Assembly (NCBI RefSeq): GCF_000369525.1
Contig: NZ_KB850072.1
Location: 2,413,387-2,477,386 of the forward strand
Source of the DNA: Acinetobacter higginsii
GTDB taxonomy: Bacteria > Pseudomonadota > Gammaproteobacteria > Pseudomonadales > Moraxellaceae
DNA length: 64,000 bases
Direction: 5' to 3'
Below are positions 36,818 through 47,693 of this stretch, in pieces. The stretch's first letter is position 1; every line of letters starts with the position of its first letter. Under the pieces are notes generated by a model, which made no database searches, was not told the origin of the DNA, and saw only the letters and a list, made by a program, of their open reading frames with translations. A program made the translations under genes and the position numbers.

Positions 36818-37962
36818 TCCACCAATTGTTCCAATTCATTTTTTTGCACCAAAGAAGTTAATGAAATACGCAGGCGTGAACTATTCTGTGGCACTGTTGG
36901 TGGGCGTACTGGCATGGCATAAAAACCTTGTTGTTGTACATAGCGTGCTTTTTCAATCGCAGCTTGGCTTTCACCCAAGATAATCGGAATGATATGACTG
37001 CTGGATGGGCTCGAGAAACCTTTTCCAATCACAGCCTGTTGTAAATATTGACTGATCTCAGCCAGATGCTGACGCTGTTGCTGCATGCTCAGCACTTTAT
37101 TAAAAATAAAATCTGACCATGCCATCGAGATTGGAGGCAAAGCTGTACTAAAAATCAATGGGCGCATTTTATTGATTAGATAATCACGAATGATTGAATC
37201 ACAAATGATATAGCCGCCTACCGAGGCAATTGCTTTACCAAAGGTACCCACCAAGAAATCAATCTGATCCAAAACCCCATATTGTTCAGCACAACCCAGA
37301 CCTTGCTCCCCCCTGACGCCAATCGCATGTGCTTCATCGACATACAACATGGTTTTGGCAAAGCGTTGCTTTAACTGCGCCAATGCAGCTAAATCCGTCT
37401 CGTCCCCATCCATACTAAAAATACTTTCGGTCACCACAATAATGCGTTCAACTTGCTCATCTTGATGATACTTTTGCAATAACTGTTCCAGATGCTGCAA
37501 ATCATTATGGCGATAACGTACATATTGAGCAGTCGAAAGTCGAATGCCATCAATCATACTGGCATGTACCAGTTTATCGGCCAGAATCACGGTTTTGCTA
37601 TCACACAAGGCTGGCAAAATACCGATATTCATGTGGTAGCCACTATTAAAGAGTAAGGCAGCGCGACCAAAGGCTTTGCTTAGGCTATTTTCAAATTGTT
37701 CATATTCTGCAAAATTACCCGTAAGCAAACGTGAAGAAGATGAACTAAAGAGTGCTCGTTCGATATGCAACGTATCAAGAAATTCTTCTCTTAAACTTAA
37801 ATCAGCGGCCAAACCTAAATAGTCGTTGGATGCGAGATTCAACATAGTTCGATCTTGAATGGTAATCCACCGTCCAGATTGCTCATTTGCAGTGAATTGA
37901 CGGAAATTACCCTGTTGTTTAAGTAAGTCAAGCTGCTCGGCATAATGATCAAGCAAGGACAT
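36808..37962 (-). CDS. bioF: 8-amino-7-oxononanoate synthase
   Basis: PLP enzyme condensing pimeloyl-ACP with alanine to give KAPA. The 384-residue product has the fold-type I core: NDYLGLA near residue 46, GYHMNIG near 107, [16 protein letters not shown] near 205, and the PLP lysine in [13 protein letters not shown] near 238. It overlaps bioA by 14 bp and bioC by 10 bp, a strongly coupled arrangement. Confidence 0.96.
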   Translation of the reverse strand: MSLLDHYAEQLDLLKQQGNFRQFTANEQSGRWITIQDRTMLNLASNDYLGLAADLSLREEFLDTLHIERALFSSSSSRLLTGNFAEYEQFENSLSKAFGRAALLFNSGYHMNIGILPALCDSKTVILADKLVHASMIDGIRLSTAQYVRYRHNDLQHLEQLLQKYHQDEQVERIIVVTESIFSMDGDETDLAALAQLKQRFAKTMLYVDEAHAIGVRGEQGLGCAEQYGVLDQIDFLVGTFGKAIASVGGYIICDSIIRDYLINKMRPLIFSTALPPISMAWSDFIFNKVLSMQQQRQHLAEISQYLQQAVIGKGFSSPSSSHIIPIILGESQAAIEKARYVQQQGFYAMPVRPPTVPQNSSRLRISLTSLVQKNELEQLVECL

Positions 37963-39244
37963 TGCTATTTACTCCCTGCATATTTTTCACCACTTCACTC
38001 ATCTGTGCTAATAAATAATGGAGTTCGTCATCTGTGATCACATACGGCGGCATCACATAGACCAATTTTCCAAATGGTCGTACCCAAATACCCCGTTCAA
38101 CAAACTGTTGCTGTAAGGTTTTCATATCAACATTGGTGGTTAATTCAACCACACCAATCGCCCCTAAAACCCGTACATCAGCAACGTGATCGAGCTGGGC
38201 TAAATCATTTAACTGTTCAGTCAGAATTTTTTCAATTCGTTGAATATTGGCTTGCCAATCCTGTTCTACCAATAATTGGGTGCTTCTTAAAGCAACCGCA
38301 CAGGCCAGTGGATTCGCCATAAAGGTTGGGCCATGCATAAACACGCCTGCTTCACCACGACTAATGCTTTCAGCCACTTGCTTAGTGGTCAAAGTTGCTG
38401 ACAGTGTCATATAACCGCCGGTTAAGCCCTTACCAATACACATAATATCGGGTTCGACCTGCGCGTGTTCCCATGCAAACATTTTGCCTGTACGTCCAAA
38501 ACCCGTGGCAATCTCATCAAAGATCAGCAATAAATTGTATTGCTCACATAACGCTTTGGCCTGACGTAAATATTCAGGATGATAAAAACGCATGCCGCCT
38601 GCGCCTTGTACAATCGGCTCGATAATCAGTGCGGCAATACTGTGATGATGTTGTTCAATCTGCAGTTTGAGTTGCTGAATATCTTGCGGATTCCATTCGC
38701 CATCAAAACGGCTTTGTGGCGCGGGTACAAAAATTCGATTCGGTAAACTTGTACCAAAAATTTGATGCATCCCCGTGACTGGGTCACAGACAGACATCGC
38801 ATTCCAGGTATCGCCATGATAGCCAGAACGGGTGGTAATAAAATTAGTTTTTTCTGGTTTGTTTAATGCAGCCCAATATTGAACTGCCATTTTTAACGCT
38901 ACTTCTACGGCAACCGAACCTGAGTCTGCGTAGAAAATCTTGTCTAAACTCGGCGGCGTAATTTTTAATAATAATTTGCCTAATTCAATTGCAGGTTCGT
39001 GGGTCAGACCGCCAAACATGATATGCGCCATGTTCTGCAATTGATCTGTAACCGCTTGGTTGAGTTCAGGATGGTTATAACCATGAATCGCACACCACCA
39101 TGACGACATGCCATCAACCAAAGCTCGACCATCTTCCAGTTCGATGGTTGCGCCATAAGCACGTTTGACTTTAAAGGTTGGCAATGGATTTAACATCGAA
39201 GTATAGGGATGCCATATATGTTCTAAATCAAATGGGTCTGTCAT
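37949..39244 (-). CDS. bioA: adenosylmethionine-8-amino-7-oxononanoate aminotransferase
   Basis: Transfers the SAM amino group to KAPA, forming DAPA. The 431-residue class III aminotransferase has WHPYTSM near the N-terminus, [13 protein letters not shown] near 47, [15 protein letters not shown] near 238-252 and the PLP lysine in [11 protein letters not shown] near 270. It is the first gene of bioA-bioF-bioC-unknown-bioD. Its 330-nt upstream region carries repeats. bioB is not in the window. Confidence 0.96.
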   Translation of the reverse strand: MTDPFDLEHIWHPYTSMLNPLPTFKVKRAYGATIELEDGRALVDGMSSWWCAIHGYNHPELNQAVTDQLQNMAHIMFGGLTHEPAIELGKLLLKITPPSLDKIFYADSGSVAVEVALKMAVQYWAALNKPEKTNFITTRSGYHGDTWNAMSVCDPVTGMHQIFGTSLPNRIFVPAPQSRFDGEWNPQDIQQLKLQIEQHHHSIAALIIEPIVQGAGGMRFYHPEYLRQAKALCEQYNLLLIFDEIATGFGRTGKMFAWEHAQVEPDIMCIGKGLTGGYMTLSATLTTKQVAESISRGEAGVFMHGPTFMANPLACAVALRSTQLLVEQDWQANIQRIEKILTEQLNDLAQLDHVADVRVLGAIGVVELTTNVDMKTLQQQFVERGIWVRPFGKLVYVMPPYVITDDELHYLLAQMSEVVKNMQGVNSNVLA

Positions 39245-39334
39245 CCTTTACCTCTATAAATTCAATATTTAATGATGTGCTGTACAGTGTCATTCCGAGT
39301 ACTCACCCAATTTTAGGATAAGCCTTCAGCTGGA

Positions 39335-39360
39335 CCTACTTTTCTTTCGGGAAAAGTAGG
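39335..39360. repeat. intergenic hairpin related to the 34747-34770 stem
   Basis: CCTACTTTTC / GAAAAGTAGG, a perfect 10-bp stem with a TTTCGG loop. The stem shares TACTTTTC/GAAAAGTA with the third hairpin at 34747-34770, on the opposite side of the biotin operon. Confidence 0.7.
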
Positions 39361-39371
39361 CAAAACCATTT

Positions 39372-39468
39372 GTCATCCACAAAACCTGTTCACTTCTTGA
39401 TCCCATCCAAATATATCTACTCATCCATCTTCATCACTTTTACGATAACCACGCAGGTTGTGGATGAC
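39372..39468. repeat. inverted repeat flanking a 65-nt interior
   Basis: GTCATCCACAAAACCTG (39372-39388) is the reverse complement of CAGGTTGTGGATGAC (39454-39468) apart from two extra bases. It could fold into a long-armed hairpin or mark the ends of a decayed small repeat. Confidence 0.6.
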
Positions 39469-39574
39469 CTTACCGAGTATCAATTTTTTGGAAAATTCAT
39501 ACAGAAGAACTTGTGAACATCTTAAACGTGTCAAAATCTAAAATATATTGCGAGAACTTTCAATTCAAGCAAGA

Positions 39575-40309
39575 TTAAACCGTCTGTTGAATAAAATCTT
39601 CAATTATTTGCACAGTCTGCTCAACCATAAAGCACGGAAAACCGTGTGAAGCCCCTTCCACAGAAACCACAGACAAATTCTTTGCAGCTAAATCTTTAAT
39701 TTTTTGCACAACTTGGTAAGGAACTAAAGCATCATGCTCTGCAAAGACATGCAATTGCCTACCCTGATAATTTTTATACAACTCAACCAAGTTTAATTGC
39801 TCCAACAACTGTAATCCGTCCCGAAGCAATGCAATCGGTTGTGGACGAATCAATTTCTGCATAGCTACGAAATCTTTCTTTGCTGAACTTGCACCCTGAC
39901 ACACCAACAAACCAAAACGCTTTAAAGTACTAATCGCATCCTGTTCAAATGATTGTTTAAATTGCATAAAGGTTTCAACAGGCATGGCAGTCGTCCAATC
40001 TGCTTGAGCCACAAAACATGGATTCGACGCTAAAGTAATTAAAACTTTCGGTTCAGCATATTGTTGTTGAATTTGATCGACCAATAAGGTTGCCAGTTGT
40101 CCACCAAGCGACCATCCAATGATCACATCAAACTTCACTGCAAGTTCAACATGCTGTTGCAATATCTCATCATTCAGCGCATTAAAGATATTAAGCCGCT
40201 CAACAATATGTCCCTTTTGTTCTAAAGTCTCATGTAAAGGTTTTAATAATTCGGCACCACCGCCCCATCCCGTGATAAGTAGAATCTTATAGGTCACGTG
40301 CTTGCTCAT
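39575..40309 (-). CDS. bioH: alpha/beta hydrolase, BioH-like pimeloyl-ACP methyl ester esterase
   Basis: A 244-residue alpha/beta hydrolase. The nucleophile elbow is GWSLGGQLA, followed by TLASNPCFVAQADW, which resembles the TVASSPCF region of E. coli BioH. The acid is in VFAEHDALVP and the His in EGASHGFP near the C-terminus, so the triad is complete. BioH removes the methyl group added by BioC, and bioC lies in the operon just downstream. The start may be ATG 40309 or an in-frame TTG at 40324; neither has a well-spaced Shine-Dalgarno. A different esterase role remains possible. Confidence 0.75.
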   Translation of the reverse strand: MSKHVTYKILLITGWGGGAELLKPLHETLEQKGHIVERLNIFNALNDEILQQHVELAVKFDVIIGWSLGGQLATLLVDQIQQQYAEPKVLITLASNPCFVAQADWTTAMPVETFMQFKQSFEQDAISTLKRFGLLVCQGASSAKKDFVAMQKLIRPQPIALLRDGLQLLEQLNLVELYKNYQGRQLHVFAEHDALVPYQVVQKIKDLAAKNLSVVSVEGASHGFPCFMVEQTVQIIEDFIQQTV

Positions 40310-40339
40310 TTCCAAAAACTTCAATGCAGTATACCCTGA

Positions 40340-40669
40340 TTAACACTCCTCATTATTTTCCAAATCTACCAAAAGCTGCGCTGGAATCACTTGCTCCCAA
40401 TGTTGCTTGAACTGTCGATGAACTTGATCAATATCCAAGCAACTATTTCTCGCCACCTGCTGAGCATGAGCAATATCTTTGGCACGCATATAGGCGAGCA
40501 AATAATGATCGCCATTCAATTCAAGTTGAAACCAAGATTCAACGGTTACCCCTTCTGCTTGAAGTGTTTGAATGGCTTCTACTTTGCGTTGTTGAATTTC
40601 TCGCTGCCAAGCCTCGACCTCAGCCTGCCTATTTGCTTTTAATTTAATCAGAACTGCACCAACATCCAT
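40340..40669 (-). CDS. conserved unknown protein (DUF6176-like)
   Basis: A 109-residue soluble protein with an N-terminal charged helix (KANRQAEVEAWQREIQQRK) and a beta segment WFQLELNGDHYLLAYMRAKD. This is the pattern of a dimeric alpha-beta barrel-type small protein. It lies about 30 nt upstream of the BioH-like gene on the same strand and is likely cotranscribed. The family assignment is from memory of the pattern and is tentative. Confidence 0.65.
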   Translation of the reverse strand: MDVGAVLIKLKANRQAEVEAWQREIQQRKVEAIQTLQAEGVTVESWFQLELNGDHYLLAYMRAKDIAHAQQVARNSCLDIDQVHRQFKQHWEQVIPAQLLVDLENNEEC

Positions 40670-40803
40670 TGATTTTCCTTTTCTTTTTCTAAATCGCTAT
40701 TCAATTGAAATATATAAAGCAGAGCAAAACCCTGTAAAGAATTTTCTACCACATCCAATCTCTAAATTTGCTAAAGTAGCTGCTATTACACTTTGAGATC
40801 AAC

Positions 40804-41379
40804 ATGATGAATACGATAAAGTCCAAAGTTCTCGTTTTATGTAGTTCACTTTTTTTAATCAGCTCACCAACACTTAGTAGCGCACAAAGTACCTTATTTT
40901 CAAAGCAAGATACCGCTCAAAAAGAATGGGTTGGGCAATCTGCACCAGACTTTAAACTGCAAGATCAAACTGGCAAATGGCATACCTTAAATCAATATAA
41001 AGGCAAATGGGTGGTACTTTATTTCTATCCTAAAGACAACACCGCAGGCTGTACCCAAGAAGCTAATCAATTTAAATCTCTGTATCCACAATTTACCAAA
41101 TCAAATGCTGTGGTACTGGGTGTAAGTCTGGATGATGTTGCATCACATCAAAAATTCTCAGAGAAACTTGGCCTACCGTTCCCAATTCTTGCAGATGATC
41201 AGGGCGAACTAGCCACTAAATTTGGCATCGTACGAAACTTGGGTATTACTAAAATTGCCAAACGTGAGAGTTTTTTGATTAATCCTCAAGGCGCGGTGAT
41301 GTATCACTACACCAGCGTGAATACTCAAACTCATGCCGATCAAGTGTTGAAAGATTTAAAAACCTTACAAAGCAAATAA
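40804..41379 (+). CDS. exported peroxiredoxin, Bcp/PrxQ type
   Basis: A 191-residue thiol peroxidase with a Sec signal (residues 1-28, ending SSAQ) and so a periplasmic location. The peroxidatic Cys83 is in NTAGCTQEANQF. The resolving cysteine expected five residues on in Bcp is Asn88, so this is a 1-Cys form. Other family segments are VVLYFYPKDNT and FPILADDQGELATKFG. It would remove peroxides or lipid hydroperoxides using an external thiol donor. A hairpin terminator follows. Confidence 0.88.
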   Translation: MMNTIKSKVLVLCSSLFLISSPTLSSAQSTLFSKQDTAQKEWVGQSAPDFKLQDQTGKWHTLNQYKGKWVVLYFYPKDNTAGCTQEANQFKSLYPQFTKSNAVVLGVSLDDVASHQKFSEKLGLPFPILADDQGELATKFGIVRNLGITKIAKRESFLINPQGAVMYHYTSVNTQTHADQVLKDLKTLQSK

Positions 41380-41420
41380 TCGCTTCAAATATCTCGAGTC
41401 AATTTCTGGATTGATCATCT

Positions 41421-41449
41421 GCCTAGTTTTTTAAAGACTAGGCATTTTT
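41421..41449 (+). terminator. peroxiredoxin gene terminator
   Basis: A GCCTAGT / ACTAGGC stem with a 9-nt T/A loop and a following ATTTTTAT. Confidence 0.7.
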
Positions 41450-41457
41450 ATACATGT

Positions 41458-42417
41458 TTAATAATCAATGCCATTGGAATCATCAATCGGGTTCTGATCC
41501 AGTGTAAACACGGTACGTTGATACGGAATGCCTTCCAGATCATAGACCTGATAAACACAATCAAATAACAGCTGTAGGTCTTCACTACGATCCATTGCCC
41601 GTGCAGTCAGAAAGATTGGGCTAACCGCACCATTGTCCAGAATCGGAATGTAATTGAGATGTGGAAAACGAATGGTATCGGCACTGGCAGGAATCACGCA
41701 CAAGCCTTCACCTGCAGCGACCAGACCCAAAGCCAATTGAATTTCCCGCACTTCATGCATATTTTTCGGCACTAAACTATGCTCGGCAAAAATATTCAGC
41801 AGTTGAGTCGAAAAATTCGGTTTCGGTGAAGTCGGATACATAAACATCTTTTCATCAATCAGATCTGCCAGATAGACCCCTTCTGTCCGCTGTGCAATCG
41901 GATGGCTGGTATGCGCCGCCACAACCAAACGCTCCTTGCGCAATAAAATCCGTCTGACCGCAGGATCACTAATCCGCAAACGTCCAAAGCCCACATCAAT
42001 TCGACCTTCTTTTAAGGCTTGCAACTGCTCGGTGGTACTCATTTCAACCAGTTGAATATTGAGATGTGGCTGCTGTTGTCTGAATAAATAGATGATCCGT
42101 GGCAATAGACCATAAAGCAGCGAACCGACAAAACCGATGGTGACACTGCGTTCAATCAGCCCAATCCGTTTCGCCATACTTTTAATTTCTTCGGCATTAG
42201 ACAAAAGTTTAATCGCATGCTGATAAAAGAAATGTCCCGCAGGTGTGGTTTGTAGAGGCCGACTGCCTCGCTCAAACAGTTGAATACCCAACTCACTTTC
42301 CAAATTTTGAATCTGCCGACTCAAAGGTGGTTGAGCAATAAATAGTTTTTCTGCGGCCTTGGTGAAGCTCTGTTCTTCAACAACCGCAACAAAATACCGT
42401 AAATGACGTAATTCCAT
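41458..42417 (-). CDS. benM: LysR-type regulator of benzoate catabolism (BenM/CatM type)
   Basis: A 319-residue regulator. The winged HTH at 1-65 (MELRHLRYFVAVVEEQSFTKAA, LFIAQPPLSRQIQNLE) is nearly that of A. baylyi BenM/CatM. The effector domain has the TIGFVGSLLYGLLPRII, EGRIDVGFGRL and YPTSPKPNFST segments of the muconate/benzoate-binding subgroup. It is divergent from benA with two operator-like sites between, so I name it benM; a CatM role cannot be fully excluded. The C-terminus is about 15 residues longer than the 304-residue A. baylyi protein. Confidence 0.92.
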   Translation of the reverse strand: MELRHLRYFVAVVEEQSFTKAAEKLFIAQPPLSRQIQNLESELGIQLFERGSRPLQTTPAGHFFYQHAIKLLSNAEEIKSMAKRIGLIERSVTIGFVGSLLYGLLPRIIYLFRQQQPHLNIQLVEMSTTEQLQALKEGRIDVGFGRLRISDPAVRRILLRKERLVVAAHTSHPIAQRTEGVYLADLIDEKMFMYPTSPKPNFSTQLLNIFAEHSLVPKNMHEVREIQLALGLVAAGEGLCVIPASADTIRFPHLNYIPILDNGAVSPIFLTARAMDRSEDLQLLFDCVYQVYDLEGIPYQRTVFTLDQNPIDDSNGIDY

Positions 42418-42426
42418 GAGGTTTCC

Positions 42427-42441
42427 ATACCTTTAAGATAT
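42427..42441. promoter_or_regulatory. BenM/CatM operator-like site near benM
   Basis: ATACCTTTAAGATAT fits ATAC-N7-GTAT with one mismatch in the last arm. It is 10 nt from the benM start codon, suiting autoregulation. Confidence 0.55.
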
Positions 42442-42478
42442 ATAAAAATATAAATTCGGTCTTAGACAGAGTTTACTC

Positions 42479-42493
42479 ATTCTTTTAAGGTAT
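42479..42493. promoter_or_regulatory. BenM/CatM operator (ATTC-N7-GTAT)
   Basis: ATTCTTTTAAGGTAT is an exact ATTC-N7-GTAT site, the variant described for the A. baylyi benA promoter. It lies 38 nt from the first site in the benM-benA gap. Confidence 0.75.
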
Positions 42494-42666
42494 AGACAAG
42501 AGATAAACCGATGAAGTTATGAGTCGCTTCCGCTAAATTCCAGCTGCCCACATTCATCCTTATCGGTTCAAGCCACAACACTCGCCACATTCAACTTATT
42601 AGGATATCGAGACGCTTTTAGCGCAACTCGATGACTTCCACAGTTTTGGAAAGTCGGAGAACGGAC

Positions 42667-44049
42667 ATGCCACGTATTCCTGTAATCAATACCAGCCATC
42701 TTGACCGCATTGATGAATTACTGGTCGATAATATCGACACAGGTGAATTTAAACTGCATCGCTCAGTATTTACCGATCAAGCCCTATTTGACCTTGAAAT
42801 GAAATACATTTTCGAAGGCAATTGGGTGTATCTTGCACATGAAAGCCAAATCCCCAATAACAACGATTTCTACACCACGCATATTGGTCGTCAACCTGTC
42901 ATTATCGCCCGTAACCGTAACGGCGAACTGAATGCCATGATCAATGCTTGTTCGCATCGTGGTGCCCAACTCTGTCGTCATAAACGCGGTAACAAGGCCA
43001 CCTATACCTGTCCTTTCCACGGTTGGACCTTTAACAACTCAGGCAAACTCCTCAAAGTTAAAGACCCAAGTGAAGCAGGTTATTCGGATTGCTTTAACCA
43101 AGACGGTTCACATGATCTGAAAAAAGTCGCTCGTTTTGAGAATTACAAAGGTTTCTTGTTTGGCAGTCTCAATCAAGATGTGCCTTCACTTGAAGAATTC
43201 TTGGGTGAAACCAGTAAAATCATCGACATGATTGTTGATCAATCCGAGCATGGTTTAGAAGTTCTGCGCGGTACCTCCTCTTATACCTATGAAGGAAATT
43301 GGAAACTCACGGCTGAAAATGGGGCTGATGGTTATCACGTTTCAGCGGTGCACTGGAACTATGCCGCAACCACACAACACCGTAAAGAAACACAGGCAGC
43401 CGATAATATTCGTGCCATGAGCGCAGGTTCTTGGGGCAAGCAAGGCGGTGGTTCTTATGGTTTTGAAAATGGTCATATGTTGCTATGGACGCAATGGGCC
43501 AATCCAGAAGATCGCCCAAACTTCCCGAAAGCAGATGAATATACCGAGAAATATGGTGCAGCCATGTCGAAATGGATGATCGAACGCTCGCGTAATCTGT
43601 GCCTCTATCCAAATGTGTATTTAATGGATCAGTTCGGCTCGCAAATTCGGGTGTTACGTCCTATTTCGGTCGATCGGACTGAAGTGACAATTTACTGTAT
43701 TGCACCGAAAGGGGAAGCCCCAGAAGCGCGTGCGCGTCGTATTCGTCAATATGAAGATTTCTTTAATGCCTCAGGCATGGCCACACCCGATGACCTAGAA
43801 GAGTTCCGTGCTTGTCAGGCTGGTTATGCAGGTATCGCGCTGGAATGGAATGACATGTGTCGTGGTTCAAAGCACTGGATTTATGGCCCTGATGATGCAG
43901 CCAATGAAATTGGGCTTAAACCGATGTTAAGCGGAATTAAAACCGAAGATGAAGGCCTCTATCTGGCACAACATCAGTACTGGTTGCATACCATGAAACA
44001 CGCCATTGTCGCTGAGAAGCAAATTGCTGCTCAAGGAGAAAACGCATGA
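42667..44049 (+). CDS. benA: benzoate 1,2-dioxygenase, large (alpha) subunit
   Basis: Dihydroxylates benzoate with BenB and reductase BenC. The 460-residue product has the Rieske [2Fe-2S] ligands in ACSHRGAQL and CPFHGW (about residues 97-120). The mononuclear iron ligands lie in [16 protein letters not shown] (about 213-230), with a distal Asp in the C-terminal part. The start at 42667 has GGAG seven bases upstream and gives the known [16 protein letters not shown] opening; an upstream ATG at 42631 lacks such a site. The stop overlaps benB by 4 bp. Confidence 0.97.
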   Translation: MPRIPVINTSHLDRIDELLVDNIDTGEFKLHRSVFTDQALFDLEMKYIFEGNWVYLAHESQIPNNNDFYTTHIGRQPVIIARNRNGELNAMINACSHRGAQLCRHKRGNKATYTCPFHGWTFNNSGKLLKVKDPSEAGYSDCFNQDGSHDLKKVARFENYKGFLFGSLNQDVPSLEEFLGETSKIIDMIVDQSEHGLEVLRGTSSYTYEGNWKLTAENGADGYHVSAVHWNYAATTQHRKETQAADNIRAMSAGSWGKQGGGSYGFENGHMLLWTQWANPEDRPNFPKADEYTEKYGAAMSKWMIERSRNLCLYPNVYLMDQFGSQIRVLRPISVDRTEVTIYCIAPKGEAPEARARRIRQYEDFFNASGMATPDDLEEFRACQAGYAGIALEWNDMCRGSKHWIYGPDDAANEIGLKPMLSGIKTEDEGLYLAQHQYWLHTMKHAIVAEKQIAAQGENA

Positions 44050-44546
44050 GTATTCAAGATAAAAGCAGCTTGGAAAATATTGCCCAATTCCTCTATCGCG
44101 AAGCACGCTTTTTAGATGATGAACAATGGGATGATTGGCTGAGTTGCTATGCGCCTGAAGCCAGTTTTTGGATGCCAGCGTGGGATGACAATGATCAGCT
44201 CACCGAAGATCCACAGTCTGAAATTTCCCTGATTTATTATCCAGATCGCCAAGGTTTAGAAGATCGTGTGTTCCGAATCAAAACCGAACGCTCTTCTGCC
44301 ACCATGCCTGATACCCGTACTTGCCACAATATTGCCAATATTGAAGTGATTGAACGCGACGGCGATAAACTCACGGTTCGCTTCAACTGGAATACCTTGA
44401 GCTTCCGCTACAAAACCACCTATAGCTACTTTGGCATGTCACGTTATGTGATTGATTGTTCGGGTGATGAAGCAAAAATCCTGAGCAAATATGTGGTGCT
44501 TAAAAATGACTATATTAATCAAGTGATTGATATCTACCACCTGTAA
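44046..44546 (+). CDS. benB: benzoate 1,2-dioxygenase, small (beta) subunit
   Basis: A 166-residue structural subunit of the alpha3-beta3 dioxygenase, with the ring-hydroxylating beta fold: [28 protein letters not shown] near 13-40 and [14 protein letters not shown] near 88. It starts within the benA stop codon. It is separated from benC by 73 nt with an intercistronic hairpin. Confidence 0.97.
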   Translation: MSIQDKSSLENIAQFLYREARFLDDEQWDDWLSCYAPEASFWMPAWDDNDQLTEDPQSEISLIYYPDRQGLEDRVFRIKTERSSATMPDTRTCHNIANIEVIERDGDKLTVRFNWNTLSFRYKTTYSYFGMSRYVIDCSGDEAKILSKYVVLKNDYINQVIDIYHL

Positions 44547-44553
44547 AAAATAG

Positions 44554-45636
<1,083 letters not shown>

Positions 45637-45657
45637 TAGCCACAGGAAAATCAAGCT

Positions 45658-46443
45658 ATGTCTCAAACTCAAAGATTTAAGCATAAAGTGGTAATTGTCA
45701 CAGGTAGTGCTCAGGGCATTGGTCGTGGAGTTGCGTTACAACTCGCATCTGAAGGTGCGCAACTGGTCTTGGCTGATCGTTCTGATTATGTGCAGGATGT
45801 GTTGGCTGAAGTCAAAGCCTTAGGGGCTGAGGCCATTACGATTCAAGCCGATCTGGAATGCTTTGCAGGTGCACAAAGCGTCGTTAGCAGAGCCATTGAA
45901 CATTTTGGCCGGGTCGATGTGCTGATCAACAATGTTGGTGGTGCAATCTGGATGAAACCTTTTCAGGAATTCTCTGAACAGGAAATTATCAAGGAAGTGA
46001 ATCGCTCGTTGTTTCCAACTTTATGGTGCTGCCGAGCGGTCTTGCCTGCAATGATTCAGCAACAGGCAGGTGTGATCGTCAATGTTTCATCGATTGCGAC
46101 TCGCGGGATTAACCGTATTCCCTACTCTGCCGCCAAAGGTGGCGTTAATGCACTGACGGCATCGCTGGCCTTTGAACATGCCAAAGATGGAATTCGCGTC
46201 AATGCCATTGCCACAGGCGGCACCGAAGCCCCACCTCGCAAAGTACCGCGTAATAGCAACCCACTCAGTCAAAATGAAAAAGACTGGATGCAGCAGGTCG
46301 TCGATCAAACCATAGACCGTACCTTTATGGGACGCTATGGCAATATTGAGGAACAAGTCAAAGCGATTGTCTTTGTTGCATCTGATGATGCCTCCTATAT
46401 CACGGGCAGCGTCATTCCCGTGGGAGGTGGAGATCAGGGTTAA
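45658..46443 (+). CDS. benD: benzoate cis-diol dehydrogenase
   Basis: Oxidises 1,2-dihydroxycyclohexa-3,5-diene-1-carboxylate to catechol with loss of CO2. A 261-residue SDR: TGSAQGIGRG near 15, NNVGG near 92, catalytic Ser in NVSSIA near 141 and YSAAKGG near 154. It follows benC by 21 nt. It differs from fabG at 10 kb by the substrate-loop region around residues 185-215. Confidence 0.96.
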   Translation: MSQTQRFKHKVVIVTGSAQGIGRGVALQLASEGAQLVLADRSDYVQDVLAEVKALGAEAITIQADLECFAGAQSVVSRAIEHFGRVDVLINNVGGAIWMKPFQEFSEQEIIKEVNRSLFPTLWCCRAVLPAMIQQQAGVIVNVSSIATRGINRIPYSAAKGGVNALTASLAFEHAKDGIRVNAIATGGTEAPPRKVPRNSNPLSQNEKDWMQQVVDQTIDRTFMGRYGNIEEQVKAIVFVASDDASYITGSVIPVGGGDQG

Positions 46444-46499
46444 GCCTGATCTTTTGCATTTCAGATAAAGTACAGGATGTGCATGGAGGCCATCAGCGA

Positions 46500-47693
46500 A
46501 TGTCGACACTATTCAAAACATTAAAACAAGATTGGTCCATTTCAGCCACGGTTGCGGGTTTTCTTGCAGTGCTGATTTCCTATTCAGGACCACTGATTAT
46601 TTTCTTTCAGGCAGCGCAACGTGCCCATGTCTCAACAGAGATGATGGTGTCATGGATTTGGGGCATTTCCATCGGTGCGGCAGTTGCTGGGATTTATCTC
46701 TCCATTAAATATAAAACTCCCGTCATTACTGCTTGGTCTGCCCCAGGAACGGCCTTATTGGTCACCTTATTTCCCGACATTTCTCTGAATGAGGCGGTCG
46801 CTGCCTATATCACCTCTGCCATCGTGATTTTTCTCATTGGGATTACAGGCTGTTTCGACAAACTACTGAAATGGATTCCGCAAGATGTTGCTGCTGGCAT
46901 GATGGCAGGCATCTTGTTTCAATTTGGCATTAACCTGTTTACCGCCACAGATCGCATGCCGCTGATTGTGTTTAGCATGTTGATTGTGTTTCTGGTCGCT
47001 AAACGACTGATGCCGCGCTATACCATGATCTGGGTATTGGCAGCGGGTATTTCACTCAGTTTATTCTTGGGAAAAATGAATCCTGTGGAGCTCAGTTTTC
47101 ATCTAGCGATTCCACAATGGATCAGCCCTGAATGGACATGGAGTTCGACCTTAAATCTAGCGCTGCCCTTAATCCTCGTGAGTCTGACAGGTCAGTTCTT
47201 GCCGGGTATGGCGATTATGAAACTGAGTGGCTATGACACGCCTGCCAAACCGATTATCAGTGCTACCAGTATTGCCTCTCTCGCTGTGGCTTGTGTTGGC
47301 GGTATTACTATCGTCCTCGCATCCATTACAGCAGCGTTATGTATGGGCAAAGATGCACATGAACTGAAAGAAAAACGCTATATCGCAGGGATTGCCAATG
47401 GAATTTTTTATATTCTGGGCGGACTGTTTGCGGGCAGTATTGTGATGCTGTTTAACTTACTGCCGAAAGAATTGGTTGCTGCGTTAGCAGGCTTGGCTTT
47501 GCTAGGTGCAATTTCCACCAATATTGCCGTTGCTATGAAAAATGACCAACAGCGCGATGCCGCACTGATTACCTTTCTAGCAACTGCTTCTGGTATGCAT
47601 TTTTTAGGATTAAGTTCGGTGTTTTGGGGCATTTGTATTGGGGTGATTGCTCATTTCATTCTCACTCAACGCACAGCAACACAATCCGCTTAA
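46500..47693 (+). CDS. benE: benzoate/H+ symporter BenE
   Basis: A 397-residue inner-membrane transporter of the BenE family with about 12 TM segments, starting MSTLFKTLKQDWSISATVAGFLAVLISYSGP. The conserved WSAPGTALL segment is near residue 79. The start at 46500 has GGAGG ten bases upstream; the longer GTG start at 46479 overlaps that site. It is the last gene of benABCDE. No clear terminator follows. Confidence 0.94.
   Translation: MSTLFKTLKQDWSISATVAGFLAVLISYSGPLIIFFQAAQRAHVSTEMMVSWIWGISIGAAVAGIYLSIKYKTPVITAWSAPGTALLVTLFPDISLNEAVAAYITSAIVIFLIGITGCFDKLLKWIPQDVAAGMMAGILFQFGINLFTATDRMPLIVFSMLIVFLVAKRLMPRYTMIWVLAAGISLSLFLGKMNPVELSFHLAIPQWISPEWTWSSTLNLALPLILVSLTGQFLPGMAIMKLSGYDTPAKPIISATSIASLAVACVGGITIVLASITAALCMGKDAHELKEKRYIAGIANGIFYILGGLFAGSIVMLFNLLPKELVAALAGLALLGAISTNIAVAMKNDQQRDAALITFLATASGMHFLGLSSVFWGICIGVIAHFILTQRTATQSA

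Larger units (their letters stand above)
39245..39574. other. 330-nt region between the BioH-like gene and bioA
   Basis: It has no plausible gene. It contains a 10-bp hairpin (39335-39360), an inverted repeat pair (39372-39388 with 39454-39468) and a short palindrome CTGTACAG near 39281. The bioA promoter must be near 39250-39320, but no strong -35/-10 pair stands out. Confidence 0.6.

Noticed and set aside
39276..39290. CTGTACAG near bioA as a biotin-regulator or LexA operator
   Set aside because: An eight-base palindrome is too short to assign and does not match any biotin operator I know; Acinetobacter does not use an E. coli-type LexA box.
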